Shown here: piece after piece, positions 35,218-44,203 of the stretch
How positions within the stretch are numbered: the first letter of the stretch is position 1
Layout: each line of letters begins with the position of its first letter
NCBI RefSeq assembly: GCF_010681825.2
Contig: NZ_CP066776.1
Span: forward strand, 1 to 64,000
Length of the DNA stretch: 64,000 bases
Reading direction: 5' to 3'
From: Sulfuriroseicoccus oceanibius
GTDB taxonomy: Bacteria; Verrucomicrobiota; Verrucomicrobiia; Verrucomicrobiales; SLCJ01
Notes under the pieces: model-generated
Seen by the model: the letters and a program-made list of their open reading frames with translations, nothing else
What the model was told of the DNA's origin: nothing
Databases searched by the model: none
Made by a program: the position numbers and the translations under genes

Positions 35218-36649
35218 ACACCGGCACCCTCATCTCCGCTCTGGCTCCAGAACCGTCAGGGCGGTTCTGAAGCGTTACCGACCCGCCGTGGAGTTCGATG
35301 GCCTGGCGGACGAAGCACAGCCCAAGCCCCGAGCTCTTACGGCCGGATTCCGGACGCGCCAGCGAATAGAACCGATCAAACACACGGGAGATCGCGTACT
35401 CCGGGATTCCAGCGCCTTCGTCCTCCACGATCACGCGCACCTCGCTCTCGTCAGTTCCATCGACGGTGACGCGCACCTCGCCGTCGGCTGGTGAAAACTC
35501 GACTGCGTTCTGCACTAAGTTCCCCAGCGCCATCTCAAGCAGGAACTCCTCACCGCGCACGACCGCCTGGCCGCGACACTCGGCAACCACACGCGGCCCA
35601 GCAGCTACATCCATAGGCCGGGCGTGGTCGACCACCCGATGCACCACCTTTGCCAAGTCCACGGGTTCGTCGCACTCCACGCTGTCGCGCGACTCCAACG
35701 ACGCCAGCGCCAACAATTGATCGTTCAAACTTTGTAGCCTCAACGACTCCGATCGGATGTTAGCGAGCAATCGCTCACGCCGTTCCGGCGGCAACTCGGC
35801 ATCAAGCAATTCCACCGCGCCCCGGATCGCAGCCACCGGCGACTTCATCTCGTGGGTCATGGTCTGAACGTACGACTCGACGTAACTGCGACCGTCGAGA
35901 GCCTCGCGCATGTCCTCTACCGCGTCGCCGAGCACCCGTAAATGCCTTCCAGGCATCTTAGGCGCCGCTGATCTTTCGCCCCGGCTCACCGCTTCCGCGT
36001 GGCCGGTCAGCACCCGCAACGGATGCGTCACCCAGCGTGAAAGCAGCCACCCCAGCACCAGCAAAGCCACCGCACCACCCCAAGCCAACGCTTTGATCCG
36101 CTTCCTCGTTTGCTCGATGAACACAAGCAAACTGCGCTGCGGCTTCGAAACCGTGAGCGATCCGATAATCTCGCCCCCACTCACAATCGGCGCCGCAACA
36201 TACATCACCGATGACGCTAGATCCGACTCGTCCAACCGCGACGACCTCGCTCCATACTCCCCGGCCAAGGTGAAAGCCACGTCGCGCAGATGCAAATAAC
36301 TGCGCCCGACATTCTGAGACTGCTCGGAGTCGAACAGAACCACGCCCTTTGCATCGGTCACATAGACATTCAGCGTAACGTCCTGCTTCAGCAGGTCATA
36401 GATCGCGGCGCGCAATTCACGCCGGTGTGCACGCCGCAAGCCTTCGCCCATCGTTGCGTCCACTTCCCCATCCCGCTCAATCTGGGCCGACACCACGCCC
36501 GCCAGCACCTCGGCAATGTCGACCATCGGCTCTTCCGCCGCTTCCAGATACTGCCGCTCAACCCGCTCTAACACAGGGTTCAACACAAAGACCACACCGA
36601 CCACCGCGATGAGGACAAAGCCGAGCAGAATGCGAAGGGTCAGGCTCAT
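35216..36649 (-). CDS. creC: Sensor histidine kinase, CreC-like
   Basis: The 477-residue inner-membrane kinase has a membrane segment at the N-terminus, a periplasmic sensor of about 150 residues, a second membrane segment near 190, a HAMP region, HisKA with THEMKSPVAAIRGAVELLD (His near 265), and an HATPase with NLVQNAVEFSP and GAGIPEY. The overall pattern and the DAKGVVLFDSE sensor stretch match CreC, which in Enterobacteria answers growth in minimal medium. It follows the creB gene by 50 bp and is probably cotranscribed with it. Confidence 0.85.
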   Translation of the reverse strand: MSLTLRILLGFVLIAVVGVVFVLNPVLERVERQYLEAAEEPMVDIAEVLAGVVSAQIERDGEVDATMGEGLRRAHRRELRAAIYDLLKQDVTLNVYVTDAKGVVLFDSEQSQNVGRSYLHLRDVAFTLAGEYGARSSRLDESDLASSVMYVAAPIVSGGEIIGSLTVSKPQRSLLVFIEQTRKRIKALAWGGAVALLVLGWLLSRWVTHPLRVLTGHAEAVSRGERSAAPKMPGRHLRVLGDAVEDMREALDGRSYVESYVQTMTHEMKSPVAAIRGAVELLDAELPPERRERLLANIRSESLRLQSLNDQLLALASLESRDSVECDEPVDLAKVVHRVVDHARPMDVAAGPRVVAECRGQAVVRGEEFLLEMALGNLVQNAVEFSPADGEVRVTVDGTDESEVRVIVEDEGAGIPEYAISRVFDRFYSLARPESGRKSSGLGLCFVRQAIELHGGSVTLQNRPDGSGARAEMRVPV

Positions 36650-36699
36650 AAGATCAGAATCATTGCGTCTTTGGCACTCCGCCTGCGGTCCACCCGTTG

Positions 36700-37431
36700 C
36701 TACAACGGTGCGTTGTCGATCTGCTCCAAGCTATAGCCAATCCCCCGATGCGTCTTGATAAGGTCCGCGGTGGGGCTCACCTGCCGCATCTTCGCGCGCA
36801 AGCTCTTGATATGCGTATCCACCGTGCGCTCCATCGACGCCTCAGGTTCTTCCCACGCGGCGTCCATCAATTGCGCACGGGAGAACACCCGCCCCGGACG
36901 CTCCTCCATTACCGCTAGCAAACGGAACTCGTAGCGCGACAATTCCAACGTCTCGCCAAAATACCGCACCTGCCAACACTCACGGTCAATCACCAGCGGG
37001 GAGGAATCTTCCATTACCGCTCCGGTTTGACCGACCGCTGGTGCCACCGCACCCTCCGCCCGACGCAACACAGCCCGCACCCGCGCATTGAGTTCACGCG
37101 GACTGAATGGCTTTGTCACATAGTCGTCGCCACCGATTTCCAACCCGACCACACGGTCGATCTCACTGGCACGCGCGGTAAGGAAGATCACCGGCACCGC
37201 CGACGACTCCCGAAGCTTGCGGCACAGGTCGAACCCGGTCATATCCGGCAACCCAACATCCAGCACAACCAGGTCGAAGCGGGCCGCATCCAGCTTCTCC
37301 AACGCCTCGCCGCCCGTGGCACAAGCCTCGGAGTCAAAGCCATCGGCTTCCAGCGAGTAGACAATGTTATCGCGGATGGAAGGTTCGTCCTCGACGATCA
37401 GGATGCGACGACGTGTGGTGGAATCAAACAT
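36700..37431 (-). CDS. creB: Response regulator, CreB-like (OmpR/PhoB family)
   Basis: About 243 residues from MFDSTTRRRIL (37431); the frame extends upstream to 37554 but not with protein-like sequence. The receiver domain shows ILIVEDEPS acidic pocket, LVVLDVGLPDM with the phospho-acceptor Asp, and TAR. The C-terminal winged helix (LSRYEFRLLAVMEERPGRVFSRAQLMD) binds DNA. CreB binds TTCAC direct repeats 11 bp apart; such repeats stand before the creD unit 3.3 kb away. Confidence 0.87.
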   Translation of the reverse strand: MFDSTTRRRILIVEDEPSIRDNIVYSLEADGFDSEACATGGEALEKLDAARFDLVVLDVGLPDMTGFDLCRKLRESSAVPVIFLTARASEIDRVVGLEIGGDDYVTKPFSPRELNARVRAVLRRAEGAVAPAVGQTGAVMEDSSPLVIDRECWQVRYFGETLELSRYEFRLLAVMEERPGRVFSRAQLMDAAWEEPEASMERTVDTHIKSLRAKMRQVSPTADLIKTHRGIGYSLEQIDNAPL

Positions 37432-37546
37432 AGCGTATGTGAAGAATCGTTCGGGAGAATGGCAGGAAGAACCGCAGAGCGCTAGCGGGAAGATGCATCG
37501 ATAAATGGAGCGCTGCGATAGCGAAGAGCTGCACCTATCCCACCCC

Positions 37547-37727
37547 GACCACAAGAGTGTGGTCGCTCCATACGCATCGCGCGTGACACAGGCTCCTTAT
37601 CTTTATCCTTATCCAAATCTCAATCGGAGCGCAGCGATACCGATAGGGATCCCGATAGCGAACAGGATCACCTCCCACCACCCGATCCATGCACGCGCAG
37701 CGCGGGAGGGACGGCATTCCTGGCGTC
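37547..37727 (+). repeat. Family A repeat, full copy
   Basis: It runs from the hairpin GACCACAAGAGTGTGGTC (37547-37564) through a TTATCC-like hexamer run and GGAGCGCAGCGAT to the second hairpin region GACGGCATTCCTGGCGTC (one mismatch). It separates creD from creB in a 327-bp gap and may break what was one operon. Confidence 0.8.
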
Positions 37728-37758
37728 GAATCGCAGAGCTTCCGTTAGTTCGGCAACC

Positions 37759-39018
37759 TCACCCCTTCGCCTGGCGCATCGCACTGGCTCCTCCCGGCGG
37801 CATGGGCGGTGGGGTTGGCTTGGCTTTGCGCCCCCCGAACTTCTCCCCCCAATCCACCTTAGCCGTGGTCATCATCAACAGCGCCAGAGTCACAATCGCC
37901 CCGATGGTAATGGTAAGCCCACTCAATCCATCAAAGAAGAAGCTGTAGCTAAACAACACCATGTACGCGAACTGCGCCGGCAACGAAATGCGCGTGATCC
38001 GCCCCCCTCCCACCGCGTGCAGATACCCATTCACCAACACCAACGACACCACCGCCGAGATCGCAAACGCCGGCAACAACGCCACCACATCGACCAGATA
38101 GGCAAACAACAACTGGAACGCAAAGCACCCGGCAGCCAGGAAGAAGTAGTTCATCGGGTGCAGGTTGATGCCACGCACCGCGCCGAAAATCAGCAACACA
38201 GCAAAGAAGAACAACAACGACACCGGAGCAAAGAAGCTGATCCTTGCAGCCACCGGTCCGGCGTTCAACGCCTTGGGCATGTCCATTCCAATCGACTGCG
38301 CACCGATCACATCGGGATAGCTCCAGACAAACTTCCAACCGTCACCGCTACGTTCCCGTTCTACCGGCGACCCCGTTCCCTCGGGGAAGTTGACCTCATC
38401 GAAGCTCGTGGTCATCACCAGTTCGAAATTCTGCACGCGATCGGTGTCGCCCAGCAGATAGCCCCAACGGTCTAGCCCACGGCTGTCATACGCGACGCGC
38501 AACGGCACACTCCCATGCGGCGGCACCACCACGGCTTGTGTGATCACACCTTCGCTAGGCACCTGTGCACTGGAATCGAGATCGCCGAGCACGAAGGCAA
38601 AGTTCGTGTAACTCGCCTCCTTCGCCGGCAATTTGAACGAGACATAGATGGTTTGCGCGATCGGCGTGGGGTTTGGAATCTCGTACTGTGCGTGGAAGCC
38701 CGTCTTGTATCCGCGGTACCAGAACAAGCCCTTGCGCAACGGCTCATAGTCCAAATCCACAGCGATCCGACTCGACCTCGGCCGCACGAAGCTGCGCCCC
38801 TTTTCGCCGGTCGGCGAGACATACCACGCCACCGGATGCGCCTGGGCCATTGACGGCCCCCAGTTCCCCGCCACCCCTTTATCCATCTCACGCGCACCAT
38901 CCTCGGTGCGGTAGGTCAATGCGCCGCCAAGTAGAAACCACGCCACCGCGGTGCAGCCGAAAATAAACACCGTCGCCAACAATCTCCGTACAGTCAGTTG
39001 ATTCTTCATTTCTTCCAT
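37759..39018 (-). CDS. creD: Inner-membrane protein CreD
   Basis: The 419-residue protein has an N-terminal membrane segment, a periplasmic beta-rich part of about 230 residues, and five or six membrane segments ending in a Pro-rich tail. The ALLPAFAISAVVSLVLVNGYL and GLSGLTITIGAIVTLALL segments fit CreD. In Enterobacteria CreD is induced by CreBC and helps envelope integrity and colicin or beta-lactam tolerance. The upstream gene, 35 bp before it, encodes a secreted partner. The start may also be the ATG at 39009. Confidence 0.85.
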   Translation of the reverse strand: MEEMKNQLTVRRLLATVFIFGCTAVAWFLLGGALTYRTEDGAREMDKGVAGNWGPSMAQAHPVAWYVSPTGEKGRSFVRPRSSRIAVDLDYEPLRKGLFWYRGYKTGFHAQYEIPNPTPIAQTIYVSFKLPAKEASYTNFAFVLGDLDSSAQVPSEGVITQAVVVPPHGSVPLRVAYDSRGLDRWGYLLGDTDRVQNFELVMTTSFDEVNFPEGTGSPVERERSGDGWKFVWSYPDVIGAQSIGMDMPKALNAGPVAARISFFAPVSLLFFFAVLLIFGAVRGINLHPMNYFFLAAGCFAFQLLFAYLVDVVALLPAFAISAVVSLVLVNGYLHAVGGGRITRISLPAQFAYMVLFSYSFFFDGLSGLTITIGAIVTLALLMMTTAKVDWGEKFGGRKAKPTPPPMPPGGASAMRQAKG

Positions 39019-39053
39019 TCGTTAAATTTTTCGATCCAATCGTTCATCTCTTC

Positions 39054-40724
39054 TCACAGGCTCGCCTTGCGGTAGAACACCGACACCTTGGGCGCAGCGT
39101 CTCGGAACAACTGCTTGCTAAGGACCAGCCATTTGCCCGCGCCTCCTCCCTCAACAATTTCCAGGTTCCCCTCCAACGCAGTCGCCTCGTAAGCCGGCGG
39201 CAACCACAAGCGCCAGCTCATCTCGTGCGCGAACAACGGAGTCGCAGGCAGCTCCAACTCCAGCCGACCGTCAACCGGCGCCAGCTTCTCCAACTCTGAA
39301 GTAAACGAGTACTTCACCACAGACACGCCGTCCTTTCCGGTTCCCACCGGCACATCGAGACTTCCGTCCGCATTCACCAGTGGATCCACCCGCATGCCAT
39401 CGACCGCACACCCGAGCAACGCACTACCAGCGGGAAGCTCAAGCCGCCAACGAATCGGCGCATCATGGGCAATCGTCACTTGCCCTTCGGAGAGCGATCC
39501 TCCATTCACCGCCACTTTGGTCGACATCTCCGACTTCCGGATCACCGCCTCGGCCGTCTGCAACCGCTCGCGCTCCACCCACTCGAGCTCCACCTCCTCA
39601 CCGGCATTGGATTCCACCCGGATACGCTGCACCTGTGCGCTTACCGGCCGTTGATACCAATCCGGCAATTCCGCGTCCATACCCCAATCACGGACGCCCT
39701 CCACCGATGTCACATCCACTGCGGCATCAGTTAGAACGGATGCAACCACTGGCACCTCGAGCCCTCCCTCCAATTGTGGCCACTGCCAACTCCACCCATT
39801 CCCGTCTGGATCAAGAGGCAACGAATAACCCACCGACACCTTGCGGGACGCAGCGCCATCCGCCGCCCACTGAAGCCGCACCATCCGCATGCCATCGCGC
39901 ATCCCGAATCGTTGCCAGTTGACCAGGCCCGCACCAAACAAGTCCTGAACGAGCGCACCAGCCGGCAGCAACAACACCGCAGAATCCGCATCGGCCTCAT
40001 CCGGGTTGGCCAAGTTCATCCGCAACACCATCGCCACCTGCAAATCCCCCTCCTCTTCCACCACCACAGCGCTCGCCCGCGCACTCCACTCCGGAGCCAC
40101 GTCCGGCCGATCATCGACCAGCACGACAGCGACCTCGCCACCTTCAGCCGGCAACAAGAAACCTCCGCCGCCGGCATCCACGGCACCACGGACCTTCGCC
40201 AGCTTCCCATCCTCCAAGTTCTCCAATTGCAAACGCACCCGGTTGGCGGGATGCACATCCAAAGCCAAAGTTTCGTTAGTTTGGACATCGAGGGCAAAAT
40301 CGATCTGCACATTGTGATCGCCGCGCCCCTCGACCACCAAACAAATCCTCCCATCACGGGTGACCAGCGTCGCCTCATCCGGCGCCACCCTCGTGATCGC
40401 GTATCCTGCATTCAAAATCGGCACCAACTGTGGAGCATCCTGCAACGAGCGCACTGCAACCTCCACCCGCCCGGCATTCCCTGCCTCAGCCCCAAAATCC
40501 ACCGTATAGCAAGCCGACCGCACAACCGCCCCGACCGGTAATGTCGGTTCATCCTCTGCATTCGCCGCATCCGCCTCCCGCGCTGCCTTCGCCATTTCCA
40601 GCGCAAAGGCATCCAATGGCAACGTGACCCTGGCTCCCTGTAATGCGCGTTCTTCGTCGTCGGCATGCCCAATCGCACACCAACCCAACAACAACCCGAT
40701 AACAATTCGTGGATGGATTTTCAT
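39054..40724 (-). CDS. Unknown secreted protein cotranscribed with creD
   Basis: About 556 residues from MKIHPRIV (40724), which starts a clear signal peptide ending IGHADDE. The start is fixed by the GTGAA array upstream, which would fall inside a longer frame. The mature protein is almost all beta-strand-like and acidic, with no catalytic motif or repeat I can name, and no membrane anchor at the C-terminus. Since it is the first gene after a CreB-type operator and lies 35 bp before creD, it probably works with CreD at the outer face of the inner membrane. Confidence 0.75.
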   Translation of the reverse strand: MKIHPRIVIGLLLGWCAIGHADDEERALQGARVTLPLDAFALEMAKAAREADAANAEDEPTLPVGAVVRSACYTVDFGAEAGNAGRVEVAVRSLQDAPQLVPILNAGYAITRVAPDEATLVTRDGRICLVVEGRGDHNVQIDFALDVQTNETLALDVHPANRVRLQLENLEDGKLAKVRGAVDAGGGGFLLPAEGGEVAVVLVDDRPDVAPEWSARASAVVVEEEGDLQVAMVLRMNLANPDEADADSAVLLLPAGALVQDLFGAGLVNWQRFGMRDGMRMVRLQWAADGAASRKVSVGYSLPLDPDGNGWSWQWPQLEGGLEVPVVASVLTDAAVDVTSVEGVRDWGMDAELPDWYQRPVSAQVQRIRVESNAGEEVELEWVERERLQTAEAVIRKSEMSTKVAVNGGSLSEGQVTIAHDAPIRWRLELPAGSALLGCAVDGMRVDPLVNADGSLDVPVGTGKDGVSVVKYSFTSELEKLAPVDGRLELELPATPLFAHEMSWRLWLPPAYEATALEGNLEIVEGGGAGKWLVLSKQLFRDAAPKVSVFYRKASL

Positions 40725-40746
40725 AACACCCCGACTCTGCCGAGTG

Positions 40747-40787
40747 ATTATGAAATGATTGTGAAGCCACGGTGAATTAGCCGTGAA
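40747..40787 (-). promoter_or_regulatory. CreB-type operator array and promoter of the creD unit
   Basis: On the plus strand GTGAA repeats at 40761, 40772 and 40783, plus ATGAA at 40750, are spaced exactly 11 bp. On the minus strand this reads TTCACGGCTAATTCAC and continues, an exact TTCAC-N6-TTCAC cre-tag. CATAAT (40752-40747) is a good -10, so the array replaces the -35 as in PhoB-type activation. The ATG of the secreted protein is 23 bp downstream of the -10. Confidence 0.75.
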
Positions 40788-40809
40788 AGCCTGCGTTTTT
40801 GCTTCCACC

Positions 40810-40985
40810 GACCACAAGAGTGTGATCGCTCCATACGCATCGCGCGTGACACGTGCTCCTTATCTTTATCCTTATCCAAATCCTCATCGGAGCGCAGCGA
40901 TCCCGATCCCGATAGCGATAAAGTTCACCTATTCTCGCCCGAACGATGCACGCGCAGCGCTGGGGGGACGGCATTCCTGCCGTCG
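40810..40985 (+). repeat. Family A repeat, full copy
   Basis: Begins with hairpin GACCACAAGAGTGTGATC (one mismatch), passes through a TTATCC hexamer run and ends with GACGGCATTCCTGCCGTC. It fills much of the 348-bp gap between the creD unit and map. Confidence 0.8.
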
Positions 40986-41013
40986 GATCGAGCAAGATCG
41001 ATCCTCCCCCCCA

Positions 41014-41048
41014 CAAAAAAACCGAAGCCCCTGGAACGAGGCTTCGGT
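41014..41048 (-). terminator. Terminator of the adk-map unit
   Basis: The stem ACCGAAGCC / GGCTTCGGT with a 10-nt loop is followed on the minus strand by seven T. Confidence 0.85.
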
Positions 41049-41072
41049 TGAAAATCATCAGGTTTCCGAACC

Positions 41073-41852
41073 TTAAATTCCGACCGGCTTCTCGATCCGG
41101 CGGTCACGCGGCGTAAGGATTTCCGCCTTCTTCTTACCCACCGCCACGGTGTGCTCGAAGTGCGAAGAGAACGCCCCATCGCGGGTCACGACCGTCCAAT
41201 CGTCTTCAAGGATCCGCACCGCGGCGCTGCCTGCGTTCACCATTGGCTCGATCGCCAGGATCATGCCTTCCTTGAGCTTTGGACGTGCGCCCTTGCGGCC
41301 GAAGTTCGGCACTTGTGGCTCTTCGTGTAGTTTGCGGCCGACACCATGGCCAACAAACTCACGCACCACGCGGAAGCCATGGGCCACGACCACTTCCTCA
41401 ACGCTGGCACAAAGATCACCCAACATATTGCCGTCCACCGCATGCTCGATCGCAGCGTGGAGCGACTCTTCGGTAGCGTAAAGCAAACGATGGGTCAGCG
41501 GGTCCATATCACCCACCGGCACGGTGATCGCATTGTCACCGATCCAGCCATCCTTCACCACACCGACGTCGATCTTGACGATGTCGCCGAGCTGGATGCG
41601 GCGCTCACCGCCGATGCCATGAACCACCTCCTCATTCATCGAGATGCAGATGGTTCCTGGAAAACCATGGTATCCCAGGAAGGCGCTCTTGAGGCCCATC
41701 TTCGCGATCATCTCGGCGGCGAACTGGTCGACCTCGCCGGTGGTCACACCTGGTTTGATGACGTCGGCGGTTGCCAACAGCACATCACGGGCGGCCTCAC
41801 CGGCGGCACGCATGCCATCGAGAGCTTTTCCTTTGCGGAGTGGGATCGTCAT
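41073..41852 (-). CDS. map: Methionine aminopeptidase type I
   Basis: The 259-residue enzyme removes the initiator Met from nascent proteins. The metal-binding residues are in place: KIDVGV Asp, GDNA Asp, GHGVGRKLHE His, LAIEPM Glu and SHFEHTV Glu. The N-terminal Zn-binding extension of some long forms is absent. Its start codon overlaps the adk stop by 4 bp (ATGA), a sign of translational coupling. Confidence 0.96.
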   Translation of the reverse strand: MTIPLRKGKALDGMRAAGEAARDVLLATADVIKPGVTTGEVDQFAAEMIAKMGLKSAFLGYHGFPGTICISMNEEVVHGIGGERRIQLGDIVKIDVGVVKDGWIGDNAITVPVGDMDPLTHRLLYATEESLHAAIEHAVDGNMLGDLCASVEEVVVAHGFRVVREFVGHGVGRKLHEEPQVPNFGRKGARPKLKEGMILAIEPMVNAGSAAVRILEDDWTVVTRDGAFSSHFEHTVAVGKKKAEILTPRDRRIEKPVGI

Positions 41853-42592
41853 TTTTCTTGGGTGTCAGGTTTGAGTAGGTCGAGAATGCTGCGTGATACA
41901 TCGTCTGGCAAGCGAGACCCGTCAACCCGACGCAATTTCCCAATCTCGGCATAGTGGTCGATCACCGGCACCGTCATATCGAGGTACTCTTGGAAACGCC
42001 CGCGGAACACATTCACGTCGTCATCCGTGCGGCGAACCAATTCCCCACCGCAGTCCGGACAGGCATCGTTCATCGAGTTCACCCGGCCGCCAAGACGCAA
42101 TGGCTGGCCGCAACCACCGCACAACACACGGCGTGCCACGCGTGCTTCCAGATCGGCCTGCATCACATCGAGCACAATCACCGCATCAAGCTCCTGCCCG
42201 CGTTCGCGCATCCACTGGTCGAGCAACTCGGCCTGGTGCAGTGTGCGCGGGAAGCCATCGAGGACAAACCCGCCGCCGCCGTGCTCACCGACTTCATCGT
42301 CGACCACTTCCATCGCGACCTCGTCAGGCACCAGGCGCGCCTGGCTCATGTACTCGCGGCAACGCTCACCGAGCTCGGTCCCGCGCGCCATGTGGTCACG
42401 GATCGCCGATCCCGTCGACAGATGGAACAAGCCCAACTCATCAGCCAATACCTTCGCCTGACTTCCCTTACCCGACGCTGGAGGCCCAACCAGGACCACT
42501 CGCAACACCGACGATTCATCTTTTGCGCTTTCGCTATTCACCCCGCAAAACTCGCATAGAACGAGTCCATCGCAAGTGGCTTGGAGTTCCAT
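41849..42592 (-). CDS. adk: Adenylate kinase
   Basis: It interconverts AMP, ATP and ADP. The P-loop VGPPASGKGSQAK, the AMP-binding DGFPRT and the LID with Zn ligands CGGCG...CPDCGG are visible; the Zn-type LID is typical outside Enterobacteria. The start is uncertain: the ATG at 42592 adds an odd Cys-rich N-terminus, and a GTG at 42541 (VNSESAK) gives a more usual 230-residue protein. It overlaps map, as in the ribosomal secY-adk-map order, but no secY is adjacent here. Confidence 0.95.
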   Translation of the reverse strand: MELQATCDGLVLCEFCGVNSESAKDESSVLRVVLVGPPASGKGSQAKVLADELGLFHLSTGSAIRDHMARGTELGERCREYMSQARLVPDEVAMEVVDDEVGEHGGGGFVLDGFPRTLHQAELLDQWMRERGQELDAVIVLDVMQADLEARVARRVLCGGCGQPLRLGGRVNSMNDACPDCGGELVRRTDDDVNVFRGRFQEYLDMTVPVIDHYAEIGKLRRVDGSRLPDDVSRSILDLLKPDTQEK

Positions 42593-42669
42593 CCAGTGGA
42601 CGGAGCACTCTCCGAGCCTCCATTAACAAGCCGCGCCACACCGCATTCAGACGCCGTACCGAACCCGCG

Positions 42670-43839
42670 CTACTCCATCTCGAGCCCCGCCGCCTTCCAC
42701 GCATCCATGCCACCGGCCACGTTGATGAGATTCTTCACCCCGGCATCGCGCAGCGCCTTGCACGCGCGCAAACTACGCCCCCCTGCTTTGCAGATGACGT
42801 AAACAGAGTCCAGCCCCTCGCACTCCGCGCACACCGCATCAAAGCGCTGCTTCAAAGTGCTCAATGCTTCCAGCCTCGATCCCGGTGCACGCCCACTGGC
42901 GAACTCTTTCTCCTCCCGCACATCGAGCACGACGGCACCTGCGGGCACCCCATTGCGGATCACATCCCACAGGCCGGTCACTGAGATGTTGCGCACGCCC
43001 TCGGCGGCAAACTCCGGCATACCGGAATCTCCCGGCAGCCCACAGAAACCCTCATAGTCCACCAACCCGGTCTGGGTCGGGTGGTCGCCGCACAACTTGC
43101 ACTGAGGGTCGCGCCGCACCGCAAACGAGCGGAACGAGGTCGTCAGCGCATCGTAGTGCACCAATTTCCCCAACGGCGGTTCGCCAACTCCGGCCAACAA
43201 CTTCACCGCTTCCATCGCCTGCATCGATCCAATCACCCCGGGCAGCGCACCAATCACCCCCGCCTCGGCACACGATGGCACCGCATCAGGAGCTGGCGGT
43301 TCAGGAAAAAGACAGCGGTAGCATGGCCCGCCCAAATGCGGCGCAAACACACTCACCTGCCCTTCGAACAACAAGATCGAGCCGTACACATTCGGCTTCT
43401 TCAGCAACACTGCCACATCGTTGCTCAGGAAGCGCGTTGGGAAGTTATCCGTTCCATCCAGAATCACATCGTAGTCAGCCGCGATCTCCTTTGCATTCGC
43501 CGCCGTGAACCGCACTTCGTGCACATCCACCTGCACGTTCGGGTTGATCTCTTTCAACCTCTCCACCGCAGATGCCAACTTACTCCGCCCGACCCCGGAC
43601 TCGCCGTGGATAATCTGACGCTGCAAGTTGCTACGTTCGACCACATCCGCATCGACCAATCCGACCCGCCCGACCCCGGCCGCCGCAAGATACATCGCCG
43701 CGGGAGACCCCAGCCCACCGGTGCCAATGCACAACACCGCCCCGTTTTTGAGTCGTTGTTGTCCGTCGGTGCCAAACCCGGGCAGAGTCAGGTGCCGTGC
43801 GTAGCGATCCAGTTCGTCGCGGTTGAGCGTGTGATCCAT
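42670..43839 (-). CDS. ThiF/MoeB-type adenylyltransferase fused to rhodanese
   Basis: About 389 residues from [10 protein letters not shown] (43839). The N-terminal E1-like domain has [17 protein letters not shown], the Arg-rich NLQRQ and a zinc site CYRC...CKLC. A rhodanese domain from about residue 290 carries VICKAGGRS with the active Cys. Such MoeZ/MOCS3-like fusions adenylate the C-terminal Gly of ThiS, MoaD or similar proteins and pass on sulfur for thiamine, molybdopterin or thiolation pathways. No partner protein gene lies nearby, so the pathway is open. Confidence 0.9.
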   Translation of the reverse strand: MDHTLNRDELDRYARHLTLPGFGTDGQQRLKNGAVLCIGTGGLGSPAAMYLAAAGVGRVGLVDADVVERSNLQRQIIHGESGVGRSKLASAVERLKEINPNVQVDVHEVRFTAANAKEIAADYDVILDGTDNFPTRFLSNDVAVLLKKPNVYGSILLFEGQVSVFAPHLGGPCYRCLFPEPPAPDAVPSCAEAGVIGALPGVIGSMQAMEAVKLLAGVGEPPLGKLVHYDALTTSFRSFAVRRDPQCKLCGDHPTQTGLVDYEGFCGLPGDSGMPEFAAEGVRNISVTGLWDVIRNGVPAGAVVLDVREEKEFASGRAPGSRLEALSTLKQRFDAVCAECEGLDSVYVICKAGGRSLRACKALRDAGVKNLINVAGGMDAWKAAGLEME

Positions 43840-43958
43840 GCGCGCATTATCGCGCCCCCTCTCCCCGAGGCAAGTCACCGCATCCCTTATCCTCATCGCT
43901 ATCGCGATCCCCCCCCAATCGGAGAGCTCCCGCCAATTCAACGACCTCCCCGTCCGCC

Positions 43959-44128
43959 GACCACATGAGTGTGGTCGCTCCATACGCTTCGCGGGAGCCC
44001 TGCACTCGTTATCTTTATCCATATCCAAATCCTCATCGGAGCGCAGCGATCCCGATAGCGATAAAGTTCACCTACTCCCGCCCGATCCATGCACGCGCAG
44101 CGCTGGGGGGGACGGCATTCCTGCCGTC
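43959..44128 (+). repeat. Family A repeat, full copy
   Basis: Runs from the perfect hairpin GACCACATGAGTGTGGTC through the TTATCTTTATCCATATCC run to GACGGCATTCCTGCCGTC. It lies in the 364-bp divergent gap between the MoeB-like gene and the dnaJ-like gene; a further hexamer stretch is at about 43885-43910. Confidence 0.8.
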
Positions 44129-44203
44129 GAATCGGGAACCGCCGCCCCACATCAACCGCCGCCGCATCCACCGCCCAACAAACAAACGTATCGCCATCGA
44201 GCT

